Source: Epiperipatus broadwayi
Taxonomy: Eukaryota > Onychophora > Udeonychophora > Euonychophora > Peripatidae
DNA: 64,000 nt
Reading direction: 5' to 3'
Assembly (NCBI GenBank): GCA_028023455.1
Contig: JAQFVV010000206.1
Coordinates: 1,781,361 to 1,845,360, forward strand
In this document: positions 1 to 12,639 of the stretch, piece after piece
Position numbering within the stretch: the stretch's first letter is position 1
How the letters are laid out: each line of letters starts with the position of its first letter
Notes under the pieces: model-generated
What the model saw: only the letters and a program-made list of their open reading frames with translations
The model's database searches: none
What the model was told of the DNA's origin: nothing
Translations under genes and position numbers: made by a program

Positions 1-1000
1 GATATATAAATATAGATATATTTTATGTATTAAAAAAATTGTATCAGACTAGAGAAAAACAATTATTTGATTTAATGTCATTGGCTAATACAAATATTCT
101 ACATTGTTTTATTATAGTGTTTAAACTTATTAGAAACATAATAAAATGAATATATACACATACATTTTTTATGTATAATAAACCATAATAGTCTCTTCTT
201 TTTAATAAACAAAGAATATTGTAAAATTGAATATGATATTCTGATCTTAGTGATAGAAATAGGCTGGTTATAACTACAATCATATAAATTAAGTTAAAAG
301 TCAACTAAAATAGAGTAATATTTCATAAGTTAAAGATTCACTTAAGTCTCAGAGTTAAGAAAGAAAATTAAATTGGTGCTCCATTTCAAAATTTTGAGTA
401 GGAAAGTAAATAAAAAATAAAATTATAATGATTAATAGCATATAATATATAAAATAATTGAATGGTTAATTATTTGGGAAATCATATGAAGCAATAAAGC
501 ACCACTAGTGGACAAGTTGAACTTAGTCCAGAATTCTTTAAGTCTTGAATTATTATTAAAGGATATTGCATTTTAATGTTTATGAAAAAGGAATAAGAAT
601 TATTTTGACTTTTGTTACAATGTGTAATTATTTGGAGAATGGTTCTTGAAAACGTGTAAACAGAAAACTCTACTGGTTTTTTTGATCACATAGTTCACAC
701 TTAAAGGTTGATTTCATGATATATCTTTCAAGTTCAGAAAGATACTAATAAATATTTACCATGACAGATATCATATTTGAATTTAGTGACTCAGACATGA
801 AAATTCCATTATAATTAACAAGAATCTTAATGATATTCCACATTATCTTCCAAATTCCATATTCACAAAAACCAGGTTTCAACATATTTTCAGTATCAGA
901 ATTCTGATCACCAAGTTTTAAATGCATAATTTAATCAGTGCAACATTTTTTTATTAAGGAAAACATTTCTTAAGAATAAATAAACAAATTCTTGTTATAC
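1..1000. other. AT-rich non-coding DNA, nothing recognised
   Basis: No coding signal, repeat family or RNA gene was recognised here. The short open frames are stop-poor only because of AT-rich composition and show no domain-like residues or splice-consistent borders. Confidence 0.5.
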
Positions 1001-1019
1001 ATTAATAACTTGGACAGTA

Positions 1020-1500
1020 GATTCAATGGCCACTCCATGTCAGTTAATGCATCAAGTATTTCAGGTATCATGCTATTGTATCTATACAACTGAGGTATGT
1101 CTGCCCCAAAGACTGTGCCTTCATGTGCTAGTTGTATTGTTTTTATTAGATTGGAGATTGAACCATTCTTTAGTTTATAGACTGATTGTGAGTTTTATTC
1201 GAATTCAGTCTCACTTCTTACCTGTGATCACCAGTTGAGATTTATCATTTTTCAGTCATTTATTTATTGGAATGCGAAGTCAGATTAACCAATCTACTAT
1301 TATTTCTGGGGGGGGGGGCAACCCCATCATTCAAATTGATGCAGAGTTAAACCCTCTTTGTCATCCAATCTGTTGGTTCTTCTTTCCAGTGAGTTGTTTT
1401 CAATGTTTTAGTTCGCCATCTCCTTTCATACCCCAGACCTCCAGATGCTATAATGAATCTTCCTCTAATATCTTCGAGATCATAGTTTTGACCATATTGT
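1020..1500 (-). repeat. Possible 3' untranslated part of the LINE
   Basis: This stretch follows the zinc-finger end of the LINE remnant on the minus strand and is less AT-rich than the DNA beyond it. It contains a run of G at 1309-1318. No poly-A or target-site duplication was found, so the 3' boundary is not fixed. Confidence 0.3.
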
Positions 1501-3070
1501 TAAGGAGAGAAGTTCTGGTTGTCATTCAGTGCTATTTGTTTCCATGTATCCAAGAATAGTTCCTCAGGTGCCAGTAAGCGGTCTCTGATCTTAAGATTAC
1601 TTAAGGTTTCCTTGTATGTATTCCATGAGTTCCGCATGTTTTGATTGAATTTAATATGGCACCTGGTGAGCCCCAAAGCAAACAGAATGAAGATAGACAT
1701 TCTTATGACAGCAAATTTACCTCTGATCAAGGCTTTATTAAGATTAAGGATTTCAATACACCCTGATTGGACACTTGCAATTAGTCTATTTCTAAGATCC
1801 ATTAATTGAGGGCAGATAAAAAAGATGTGCTTCATAGTCTCCTCATACAAACAACATAATGTACATATTGAGTCAATTTTTTTAAACCCCCTATAAGTCA
1901 CTAAAAATGTCTCGTAGGCAAAGCACACAGATGGTATTTAATTAAGAAGTTCAGTATTTTTGGCTCTAAGGCCCAGTATCTTGGCTTTTTTGATTAATAA
2001 TTTTACAGAGATATTAAGTAAAGCCAGCATTTTTTCTTGCATAGAGTAAATTAACTTATATGTATCCCAGTATGTATTCTTATTATTGAGAACTTGTTCC
2101 ATCACTTGGACAAGCCCACTGAGATAATCTTCATTTGTTTTTTCTTGGAAGTGGGGTGTCGGTGGGCTCAACCGAGCTACAATTTCTATTTTCCTTATTG
2201 CTCTAAGTGTCACCAGTATTCTCTGCACATAGAATACCTCATGCAGACCAAGACCATTCAGTTCCTTTGGTTTCTGCACCTTGGCAAGACTAATGCAGAC
2301 TGTTTTCCCTGGCCTTTTCTTCCATAAGAGCTTGGTGCAGATTGATTTGATGGTTTTCTGGAAGGTCCTGGTCGGTCTGAAAAACGGAAGATAGTAGGTT
2401 ATTCGCTGAATTATTAGCATGCTCAGAAGTGCCACTTTTCCTGGAAGTGACAGATAGAAGCCAAGGAACTGGCCACTTTTCTAGTCTTTCTCAATAATAT
2501 TGAGTTGAATTTATTGCCTCATTGCAGATCTTGATAGTGACATCAGAAAGTCGAGAAACTTTTGCAGCCTTCCGGTGAATTTGGATGGTACACTTTTACC
2601 CCTGTTAATTTTCCACACTGCTGACTTTGCAGGATTAATTTTCCAAATTATACTTTTCAGCATATTCATTCAACACTTGATAGAGCTGAGAAAGGTGTTT
2701 AGCAGACAGAAGTACAATGGTCACATCATCTACATAAGTAATATGATGTATTACCCCCCCCCCCAATGCCGGAACAAATAACCCAAGCAACCTGTTCTCA
2801 ACCTCCTTTAAAATGAGATCAATATAGGTGACAAAGCACAAAGTACTTAGCGGTGACCCCTGGGGAAGAGATACCAATAAAGAGAAATATTTTGACTGTT
2901 TAAACCAGTCTTAATGCAAATGAACCGATGTTTGTTCCATAAATGAAAATAATAATTCAAGTAAAGATAGCCAGATTTCAGTACAGTTAGAGGAACTTTT
3001 TTGTTATGGTCTCTTAGATTTCTTCTAAAGAAAAAATCGGACTCAAGATAACCAATGAAAAGATAATATA
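1500..3070 (-). pseudogene. Decayed L1/Tx1-like LINE reverse transcriptase
   Basis: Read on the minus strand this is the second half of a LINE ORF2 broken into several frames. Around 2877-2635 lies the reverse-transcriptase palm: a LPQGSPLS segment (motif B type), then YVDDV, the YADD-like catalytic motif. From 2435 to 1938 comes the region after the palm, with the LLSMLIIQRITYYL and LGLHEV stretches typical of L1/Tx1 C-termini. From 1928 to 1500 there is a CTLC...H...C cysteine/histidine cluster like the C-terminal zinc finger of these proteins. The frame is lost near 2860, between 2635 and 2435, and at 1930. No endonuclease domain is seen upstream, so the copy is 5'-truncated. The L1/Tx1 assignment is by motif memory; another LINE clade is possible. 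Confidence 0.75.
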
Positions 3071-3089
3071 ATCTGAATAGATATGACAT

Positions 3090-5400
3090 TTGATAAAAAC
3101 AATATAGTGTAAATTAAAAAAAATATAAGCACCAATTAAAAGATAAAATAATAATCTTTTTTAAGATTAATATGAAATTACTACACTTTGAATAACAAGT
3201 GTCAATTTTTTTTGCATTCACATTTTGGATACCATGCTCTTTGGACAAACACATTAATTGTTATTACTAGTCAATTATTAGGCTAAATGTCATATGATTG
3301 CTATCCTAAATATTGACTTTAAACTTTTTCAAAGACCAATATACCATGATTATTTATTACTATACTAATAATCTATTGTATCATTTTTTCCCATGAATAT
3401 TTTCTTTTATAATATGATTACCATTCATTTCATGGCCCCCAAATTCACTCAATTCTGATTCAAATTATAATTAGATATTGGTAAATAACAATAAATGTAA
3501 TGAATTGTAACCTGGGCCAACTGTAGAGGGCTATCCCAGTATGATTGTACCATGGGAGTCTTTTTTTTTTCCAGATATTTATATTTACATGTTTCAAGAG
3601 TGGGAAGTGTATGGAAATTTTTCAATATATTTAGAAAAGATAATACTGATAATAAAAAGAGAGTTGAAGTTGGATTTATGATATCATGTGATTATGTTTA
3701 ATAAAAAAAAATCATAAATATTATTCTTTAACTGGGTTTAAATTTTATATCTGAGCTATGAATTATATAATAATCTCTAATCTAACAAATGATTAGTAAT
3801 AATAATTAATGTATTTATCTAAAGCAGATGGCATCAATGATGTGTGTATAGGAAGTTTGACTCTTGTAGATCAAATTACAGAAAATTGATATTGATAAAT
3901 AATGAATATATTTGTGAGAAATTTGACTTGGGCCATCTGAAGAGTTTAGAATTATCATGAAATACATTTTTGGAAGAAGGGCATAATCTTTTTATATGCT
4001 ATTATTCATATGTTTCAAGAATACTTAGTGAAATGAAAGTTTTAAATAAATCTAAAATTAATATGATAGATTAGGAAAATATTTTATCATATAATGTTAT
4101 TTAGATACAATAGATCACATTTAGCTGTTAATCTCTATATCAAATATAACAAGTGTAATAATCATAAAAAATTATCATTATTTTGAAATGTGTTAAGAGT
4201 CTAGTTTATTATTAAGAAGTAAATACTGAACTTAGCACCATAAACGTGTAACATTTTTTAATAAAGGTTGAGGTTACGTATTTTATTTATTTTTTACTTT
4301 CAGTGCATTGATACTAATCTGTTTAATGCAGATCAACTTGAAAGCTTTATCCTGCACTTAAATATCTATTTTGCAACCAATAATTAGATGGCTAATTTAA
4401 CTAGTTATTGTTTACTTCAAGAAAAAACTCCTAGTAAAATCTTCAGCTACTTAAAATAAATTGTCATGTTTGACTCATGATCAATTCTAGTGTATGTTCT
4501 TGACAGGAACATGCATAACACTATATCATTTTAGAAACAAGTATTTTATGGCATCTAGAAATATATATTATCAATATTATAAAATGAATACTGTATATCT
4601 TTTTATTTACTAGAAATAAAGCATTTACAGTAATATTACATTTAGTATTCAAATAAGTAAAGTAAAACAAAATAAAAACAAATATTATTCTTATAAACAA
4701 TTTATAAAACTTCAAAACTATTGTATATGTTTTACTGGGGGTTTTTTTCTCTTAACTTTTTTTTTTGTTTCTATTAAATTTATTTATAAACATAACAAAT
4801 AATTCAAACTTTCTAATGCAAGTTTAATTTTTTCCTTCAAAATTTTTAAATGTGAGATATTAATTTTATTATAAAGTTATAATAAACAAATTTTACATCA
4901 GAAATAAAGGGTTTTGCTTCGAACCTTCACATGCACAAAAATGCGAGATCTTATTACATTTCACAACTCCGCAGACTGATTTCAGCTTCTCTTAATATTC
5001 TCCATTGATTGGATTTAACTCTGACATTTAGTTTTTACAGATTTTTGTTATTTCAAAGTTCACTATTTCAGGATTAGACAGGGAAATGTCCTTTTTTCAA
5101 TAGTGGAAATAAATGGTTGTGTTAAGGCACAAAACACTTCAGCAGCAAGTTGTGTATTAGTGTGAGAAATCAGTTTCCGTGTGAACACAGTTTAATTTAT
5201 CTTTCTCTCTTTTAAAACCATTTCTTTTTTATTGTTTTCATTCAGTGATGTACTCCATTTCTATCTGTCATTTAAATTTACCTTTGGAAATTTCCAATAG
5301 CCTATGACTGAAATAAACTTATGTTCACAGAAATGTTTATTTTATATATACACACACACAAATAGATTTCACTCCGTTTACTTTCTTTGGTTTTATTTTT
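3090..5400. other. AT-rich non-coding DNA
   Basis: No gene, RNA or recognisable mobile element was seen. There are A/T homopolymers and a short CA repeat near 5350. The AT-only character is typical of the non-repetitive background of this window. Confidence 0.45.
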
Positions 5401-5417
5401 ACATATGTACTATCTTT

Positions 5418-5526
5418 TTTCTTTTTTTTAAAGTGTCATAGCATCGGCCGGGACGCGAACCCGCAATCCGGGCAACTGCCTGCAAGTGCAAGGCAGTCGC
5501 GCTGACCTCTAGACCACCAATGCAAG
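5418..5526 (-). mobile_element. tRNA-derived SINE, copy 1, with 17-bp target duplication
   Basis: On the minus strand the copy starts GCATTGGTGGTC and runs through a tRNA-like body with a B-box-like GGGTTCGCGTCCC. It then ends in ATGCTATGACAC followed by an A-rich tail. It is flanked by a perfect 17-bp direct repeat (5401-5417 and 5527-5543, starting ACATATGTAC). This is the target-site duplication expected of LINE-mediated retroposition. The body is little longer than a tRNA, so it is either a minimal SINE or a tRNA retropseudogene family. Four further copies are listed below. Confidence 0.85.
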
Positions 5527-5555
5527 ACATATGTACTATCTTTAGATTAATTAGA

Positions 5556-6050
5556 GCAGATATGAGTACAGATTTTTAAGCTCCTTTCAGCCATCCACTC
5601 TATCTTATATACCTGATATTCATGACCACATACATGCGAAAAAGATAAATGATCTCCAATAACTGCATTTCATGCTGAACCAGTACTCATAAGGTTGGTC
5701 CAGATCATCATCTCCCACACATATATATAATCAGTGTTTATTGCTTCATCAGATTTTCAATAATATGGATGGCTGCAGAGTTGGAAGTTAGAGAAGGTTG
5801 AAACCTTTATAGTTTGAAGATTTTTTATCTATATAAACAAAGTACTGATAATATAAATATTTATGTGGGGGAGGGTGATGATCTATATTAACTGATGAGT
5901 GCTGGTTCAGCATGAAATATGTATATTGGAGATCATTTATCATGGTTCACGTATGTGGTCATGTGTATTGGTTATATAAGACAGAGTGGATAGGTGAAGG
6001 GAGCTTAAAAGTCGGTGTTCAAATCCCCTCTAATTACATCTAAAGTTCAG
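5556..6050. repeat. Inverted pair of a SINE-like repeat (family R2)
   Basis: The left part, about 5556-5745, is the reverse complement of the right part, about 5855-6050. For example, CATGACCACATACATG near 5620 mirrors CATGTATGTGGTCATG-like sequence near 5955. The plus-strand copy ends in GGAGCTTAAAAGTC followed by GTTCAAATCCC, which looks like a tRNA T-arm/B box. Related single copies lie at 29430-29640 (+) and 32095-32330 (-). The pair sits directly upstream of the PLE that begins near 6060. Confidence 0.65.
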
Positions 6051-6059
6051 TATATACAT

Positions 6060-7873
6060 TACATTTATAGTCTAATGTTATATATTTTAGCTATGCACAT
6101 ACTTGATAAGCAACAAAAATTGATGTCAAACATATCCTATGATGAGAGGAAAACAATTATATTTCTCAAAATAGACAAATCTATATTCATTCTCCCCCTC
6201 TTACAAAGGCAATGCAGTAGTTATAATGGACACAACTGATTATAACAACAAAATACAAGAACTCCTCACAGAAGGATTATGCAGAAATGTGACCAAAAGT
6301 CCAATACCAAGTGCAAAAACAAAGTTATAAGCACTACCCAGAAAGCATCACCAGTATCTCAGTGATTCAGAAAAAAGTAAACTAACATCATATTTCCACA
6401 AACTTAATCATCCTTATGGTCTACCTAAAATCCACAAGGATTATGCTCCACCTTAAGAACTATTGTTAGTTTTGAAATTAATCAATTTGTCAAGATTTCT
6501 TCTCAAAGTTCTTATCCCTTTATTGTGGATTCTAGATACTTTATAAAATTAATCAAAGAACTGACATATTAGTAAGCTTTGATATGGAAAGCTTGTTTAC
6601 AAATGTATTATGTAAAGAAACATTGTTTATTGTAAGAAAAAAATTAAATGCTAATAATCACCAGAACTACTCTTCCTGTTGATAGAATAATAGTAACTAT
6701 TAACATTCTGCATAACAACAACCTTCTTTCAATACAACACAGAATTTTCCCAACAAAATCCAAGGAATTATGGATTTACCATCCCATGATTAGCCATATT
6801 TACATGAAGGAATATGAAACCACAGCCATAAAGACTACTCCATATCCACCTAATGTTTGGCTTCACTATGTTGATGATACATTTATTGTATTTCTGCATC
6901 ATACATAACTACTACAAACTTTCTAGATACCTATTCCCTTTAATTAAATTTACAATAGAGTCAGAACAAGAACAAAAATTAGCATTCTTAGATGTTCATG
7001 TGACATGACTCCCTTATGGAAAAATCAAAACTGCAATCTACAGAAAAGTCATACATACAGGAAAATACTTAGTATATTTTTTATAGATTAGATAACTTCC
7101 ATATTTTCTCCATTCTTTTTTATTTCATAAATTTCATATAGATAAAGATATAATAAAAGACAAATAAAATACTTAGTATATATATTCAATCACACCAGAA
7201 ACACAAACATGGAGTTATACTATCACTATGGAATAGAAAAAAAGAAGTTTGTATAGAAATCAGTGATATGAAAAAAGGAAAAGATTTATATAGAACAAAC
7301 TCTTATGAAAAATGATTATCCATCAGCTGTCATTAAGAAAATTTTAAATAGACAACAAAAAGAACCATCAAAAGAAAAAAAACAATTATTGGTACTGTAA
7401 TGTAACCAAACATTTCAAAAATAGAAAACAGATTAAGGAAAATTTGCAATCAGTATAACATCAGAACAGCTTTCCAGAGCCATGCCACACTATGGAATTC
7501 TAGCATCTATCAAGACTAAACTTGAAATGCTGAAAAGCAAAAATTGCATCTACGAAATACCATATAAATGTGAAAGAATGTATATTGGTGAGATTAGTCA
7601 CCCCATTGAAAAGTGATTGCAAGAGAACAAACTGATGTTTATAAGAGAGAAAACAAATGTGCTTATGGTAGCAGACCATGTATGTATCAACACACAAAAA
7701 TATTGAATAGAGAAGAAAAGGTACAAAGAAGAAAATTCAGAGAAGCTGCTCACATGATAATGGTGAATAACCCCATAAGTCAACCTATTGTGACTACACA
7801 TAATGTATGGGAACCACTAATCAACCTTGCTCTTAGGAAAAAGTGGAGAAATCAGGAGGAACCTCATAAATAA
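6060..7873 (+). pseudogene. Penelope-like element polyprotein (RT plus GIY-YIG endonuclease), decayed
   Basis: This is the most complete PLE in the window. In order along the plus strand: an N-terminal stretch with YNNKIQELL; the segment PYGLPKIHK near 6416; SFDMESLFTN near 6575-6600 (RT motif A); MISHIYMKEYET; then YVDDTFIV near 6868, the catalytic RT motif C. Next come AFLDVHVT and IKTAIYRK, then the linker with YNIRTAFQ near 7455. The GIY-YIG-type endonuclease follows with IYEIPYKCERMYIGE near 7548-7590. The final 86 codons (7613-7873) are open and end RKKWRNQEEPHK. Many stops and frameshifts interrupt it, so it cannot be functional. The PLE assignment rests on established RT plus GIY-YIG architecture. 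Confidence 0.88.
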
Positions 7874-7887
7874 ATATATGGACTGAC

Positions 7888-8205
7888 TACTGCCTTTGGC
7901 AGGATGGCTCACTTCGTTAGAGCATAATCTTAAAATTCATTATTCAAAAATGTAAAAGTCCAGATTTGATTTACTTTCTAGTACTGTCACTAGTCAGACC
8001 AACAACACCTAAAGAAGAGAGAATAAGAATACCTCTCAAAACATTGTGCATATACTAACCTGTATGCTATTACTTACAGTTGAATGTAATTGAAAAATTT
8101 AAACAAAGTTAATTTTTCTAAAGATATTCAATACTTGATATTAGAAGGAGGAAATAGTCCAATATATAAATGCAACTAAAATGTCATCATCACAAACCTT
8201 CAGGA
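7888..8205 (+). repeat. PLE 3' tail with tRNA-like module
   Basis: Just after the PLE stop codon, GCAGGATGGCTCACTTCG and GTTAGAGC resemble a tRNA D-arm/A box, and a degenerate T-arm follows near 7960. It continues with a CTAAAGA, stem, CAAAAC block near 8010-8045, then the conserved end containing TTGAATGTAATTG and TCATCATCACAAACC. The same module recurs at 30820, 43430, 56683, 57160 and 59444. It therefore belongs to the element and is not host sequence. Confidence 0.75.
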
Positions 8206-8769
8206 AAACACAATGCCTAAAATTTAAATTCAGTTGTATGTAATACACCCCTTGCACTCACATCTTGTAATATTAATTGTGTCGGCATTATGTGGAATTA
8301 TTTGCAGTTTTAACAAATATATACATATTAACATTGTTTTTTAGATGCATTATTTTATTTTATATAAAAAATTTATTTTATTCTCAATTATTTTTTATTG
8401 TTTATTCTAAAAAAGCACTTTAATTAAATCTAAAATTATTCTCTCAAAGAAAATGTAATTATAATTGCATTATTTAGTAATCTCAGGTTATTTCCAATAA
8501 AATTTTATTTAAAAACAACAGTTTGTTGTTGTTTTTTGTTTTTGTTTTTTTAATTTATAATTTATATATATATGATAATTTGCTTCGGCACTAATTCTAC
8601 TTGTTTATTTAAAAAATAACGGTTAAAGGTTAAATGCAAGGCCTCATTAAAATCGATAATGTAGCTCTAAAACTCAAATGCTAGATAAAATATATTAAGA
8701 ATATGGCAAGCCATGGTAAGCTATTATCAATAATGATGAATTTTGTCAGTATGGCCATAGTATTCTATT

Positions 8770-11470
8770 GTCTCTCTCTCTATAGAAAGACATCTTGCAT
8801 TACTACTAATGCTTCAAAATAATTTTGTTGATATTTATTAAAATACAGATTATCATCATCATTGTTTAAACTATTTTGATTTTTGACAGAACAAAGATCT
8901 ACCCAAAGTTTATCCAGTTGCTCTGACATGTAAACTGTCATATCCATAAGGCCTTCAACAAACTGCTCCACTTCAATCATTTATCTCACATATAACCTCT
9001 TAGTTTTTTTACAATCTCTTGGGATCCACTTTAAAATTTCAACCTTCCATCTATTACCATCTCTTCTAGACCAATTCTATTTGATTCTCTTAATTCTTTT
9101 AATGATGTTATTGACACCTGTTTGGTTTCCTACCCATCAATTTTGCTTTTGATCTCTTATTTCTCATAAAATAATATTTCCATACTTTTTGAGTGGGTTC
9201 AACACAGTCTCTGTATTGCTCTTTTGTTAAGTGTGCCAATATCAGATCCATAAATAAAAACTGATAAAACTCATCTATATTAAAAAAATTCTTTTCAAAC
9301 TTATATGTTGTATATTTTTACTAAAATTACCCTATCCAAGTTTTATTCTGTTCCCATCTGTAATAATAATCTAATATTTAACTTGTTACCTTCTAATTTA
9401 TGATTATCAACCTTTAGTTTTTTCTTTTGAGAAAATGTATTTAATATAACTCTAGTCTTTTTTTAATATTTATCTTTTTTTTTTCTCATGTGTCATAGCA
9501 TCATCCGGGAAGTGAACCCGCTAACCCGGGACAACTGTTTGTAAAACAGCTCTCGCTGACCTCTCAACCACCAATACTTATTTTCATCTGATAACTTTTG
9601 TTGCATTCCCTGATGCTATAAAGTATTGTTTAATAAAACAATCACATTTTTAAAATGTAAATGACTTTAATAATCTGTATTTACTTTTACTCCCTTAGCT
9701 TTCCCCATTTTAATCCACAAAAGACTCCTTGAAAAACTACTACCAAAAATCTTGGAAATGTAGAATCACCTTCTTTCACCCTTCTCAATATTAATATTTT
9801 TAGTATCACATGTAATCTAATCATAAGTGTTATACTTTGATAAATATTTTTCAGAATGACAGTATCATGATGATTCAATGCATTAATTACCATAGAAGGG
9901 TTTATAAAATCAAATGTCTTTTCATAATTTATAATATCAAAGCATAATTGCAACAAATATTTATTGGTTCTTTCTATAATGTGTCTAAATCATTGGATTT
10001 GATACACTGTTCTAAAATGACTTAAATCAAGATTATTCTTTTGGTTGATTGGAATCCAAAATTCACCATAAACTAATTGCAATTATCTTGGAGATTTTGT
10101 ATAGAATTGACAGAAGCATTATTGGTCTATAATTTTTAATATCTTTTTTCTGACTTTTCTTAAATATCGATATTACTGCTGTATTTTTCATGTCATCTGA
10201 TACATCTTTATCATTTGAACATTTAGTATATATAACTTTGCTAGGAATTTTTCTATTTTTTTTTATCTATTTCTGTTAAAATGTCAGTAATTATATTTCC
10301 TGGAGCTTTTCCCTTCTTCATAGATTTAAATTTTATGTTTCACTAGAGTATGCAATTTAGAAAATACTACTATATAATTCTTTAAAGAACTCCTCCATAC
10401 ATTTTATAATGTCATCTATTTTTTTAGCAGTAGTCCTTTTTTTTCCTATTGCAGAAATAATCTTCCTATCAGTATCTATTTTCTTATATCATTTTGAAAA
10501 ACTCTGGATATTTCTTTTTTTTAATGGATTATTTTTTTTAAAAAAATTATATTCCTTCTTTTATATATATATTTTCCTGTCTCAATACAAAATTTGTTGG
10601 AAATTGCTATTTTTTTGTACCAACTATATATATATTGCATCTCTTAATAATGTATTCATTATTTTCTTACTGATTTTATTCAAATCTGAATGATCTTCAA
10701 AGTCTTCTACAAACAATTTACAAATTCTAATTTAAATTCATTGGAGTATTTTTGAAGTTATGAAAATCAATTGTTAATATTATTTTCCTTAATCAATTAT
10801 TACTTTTTGTGTGAAATATATTAAGAATATTGCAATCTTGAAATATGTATCTTCATTAGGATGCTTCCATATTCATTTCCTTTAAACACTTTTCTCAAAG
10901 AAAGAATTGTTATTATACAGTTTTTCATTTTCTACAAATTCTACAAGTCTGTCCTCTCATTTATATCATCACTATCAAATTTACCCACAGTGTTTTTCTC
11001 TTTTGATTATTTACCAGTTCTAGCATTAAAGTCATTGTGGCAATTTTAAAATGTTGTTTGGTCTGATAATTTATCTAAATATTCTGTACTTCTTCACCAC
11101 AATGAGATCTTGTGGACATAAACCTGAATTATTTGCATTTGATATTTGCCATTAAATTGAATAACCAATTTTGCCACTTTGTCTAATATTCCATCAATCA
11201 CCACAATGTTGTTCTTTTATTCTTTCTTAATGAATGCCATTCCACTTGCTCTTTTTATATTTTGTATCTTTTTAGTAAAATTAATAGCCAGTTTCTTTTA
11301 ATCTCGCTACTACCAACAATGACCCATTTAATATTAGCCTACTTGTTCAATCTTCTTTCACCTATAAGTAATCTGCAGTTGTAGGATCTAAATAAAAATT
11401 CAGTATCAAATGACAGAATAGATTCACAATAAAGGGATTTTAATACCATCTGTCTCAAGCCACTGGCCAC
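8770..11470 (-). pseudogene. RTE-type LINE, copy 1, decayed
   Basis: On the minus strand the order is as follows. Near 11036-11011 is NDFNARTGK, matching the GDFNA motif of APE endonucleases. Then a KWTWK-HP-like segment near 10870, where the copy reads YGS or WKHP by frame. Then YEKTFDFINPSMVINAL near 9920, the RT palm region of RTE elements. Near 9080-9000 comes RWKVEILKWIPRDCKK, which matches the conserved C-terminal RWT-WIPRD-GRP block of RTE proteins. Stops and frameshifts are numerous. A SINE (9489-9573) is inserted within it. Two more copies of the same family occur at about 38240-41170 and 58180-60330. Confidence 0.8.
9489..9573 (-). mobile_element. tRNA-derived SINE, copy 2
   Basis: It has the same body as copy 1 (TGTCATAGCATC at the left, ACCACCAAT at the right) with several differences. 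It is flanked by an imperfect direct repeat, AATATTTATCTT before and AATACTTATTTT after. It lies inside RTE copy 1, so it inserted later than that element. Confidence 0.75.
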
Positions 11471-12460
11471 TGCCTTAGTTGTGATTTCACAGCCTCATGG
11501 GAATAAAAGCCACAATTTAGTTTTATCTGTCATGATTGTAAATTATGTTAAAATGATCATTTGCACATATATTATTCTTGCCTTCAAGAAAAAAACTGAC
11601 ATTTAAGTTAAAAACAGTCAGGCAACTGAAGAACAAGATATCATGTTTCTTGATAATTATGGTCTAAAGTTTTAACAATTTAGCTTTATTAAATTGAAGA
11701 GTAATTCGATATAATTTGACCATAGCATTTGAATAAGTATCAAATAGAAATCTATCATTTATTTTATGTGTTGATGTGTTTGGATATTATAAATTTTAAT
11801 GTTTTCTAATAGTATGATTTGATTTTATAACATTGTTAGTTGCTGAAAGTGGAGAGATATGTTAGATTAATTGATTTTGTATTATTATTGAGTATTTAAT
11901 TTTATTATAATTGAAGTAATTAATAAGAATATATTGGTATTAGTGAAATATTATTGCTAAGTTAGCATTATTTTTTATTTATTTAATTGGAATTAGAAAT
12001 TAATTATTGAGTTATATATTTAGTTAGATATCATTGATATTGTAATTAGGACATATTAAAATTATTATTTCATCTATCCATGAATTATTTTGTCTAAATA
12101 TAAATAATGTTTAACTTTTAGTATAAGTTTGTATTATTATAAACAGTGTTTTGACTCATAAGAAATATTAATCTGCCTAATTCTTTGTTATTATTTTCAT
12201 TCTATTATAAGGGATCTATATAATAGAAATATACTGTTATTTATAAGATAGTAATATTTACTGTTATTGTTTTATCTTTAATCTATTGAATATAATGCTT
12301 ATATTTTAGGATAGCTTGAAGTAATGATTTTATTTGTTTTCTGTTTATTCTAAATGCCATTTGACTTCATGAGTTTACATCAAATGTTATTATCATTGTT
12401 TTATTGAATTAAGTATTAGATTGTTATTCATTAATTGATATTAACTTTCATTTAGTTTAT
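11471..12460. other. AT-rich non-coding DNA
   Basis: Long TTA/ATT-rich stretches with no coding signal. No repeat family shared with the rest of the window was recognised. Confidence 0.45.
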
Positions 12461-12466
12461 TAATTT

Positions 12467-12625
12467 CATTCTGTTACAAATGGTGCTGCAATTTACGGCC
12501 ATTAATAAATTAGGATTGTTCTTCCTTGGTCCATATTTTCATTCTGTTAAAAATGGTGATCAATAATTAGAGTATGACTAAGGATACCATATGATCCACA
12601 TTTTTATTCAGCTACAAATGGTGTT
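12467..12625 (+). repeat. Three degenerate direct repeats of about 66-73 bp spacing
   Basis: The motif CATTCTGTTACAAATGGTG appears at 12467, as CATTCTGTTAAAAATGGTG at 12540, and as ATTCAGCTACAAATGGTG at 12606. The sequence between the motifs is only weakly alike. It may be part of the 3' tail of the PLE family next to it, or an old tandem repeat. Confidence 0.5.
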
Positions 12626-12639
12626 CAACTTCTGGTTAT

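Noticed and set aside
7598-7801. Minus-strand ORFs across 7500-7800
   Set aside because: Antisense shadows of the PLE endonuclease region.
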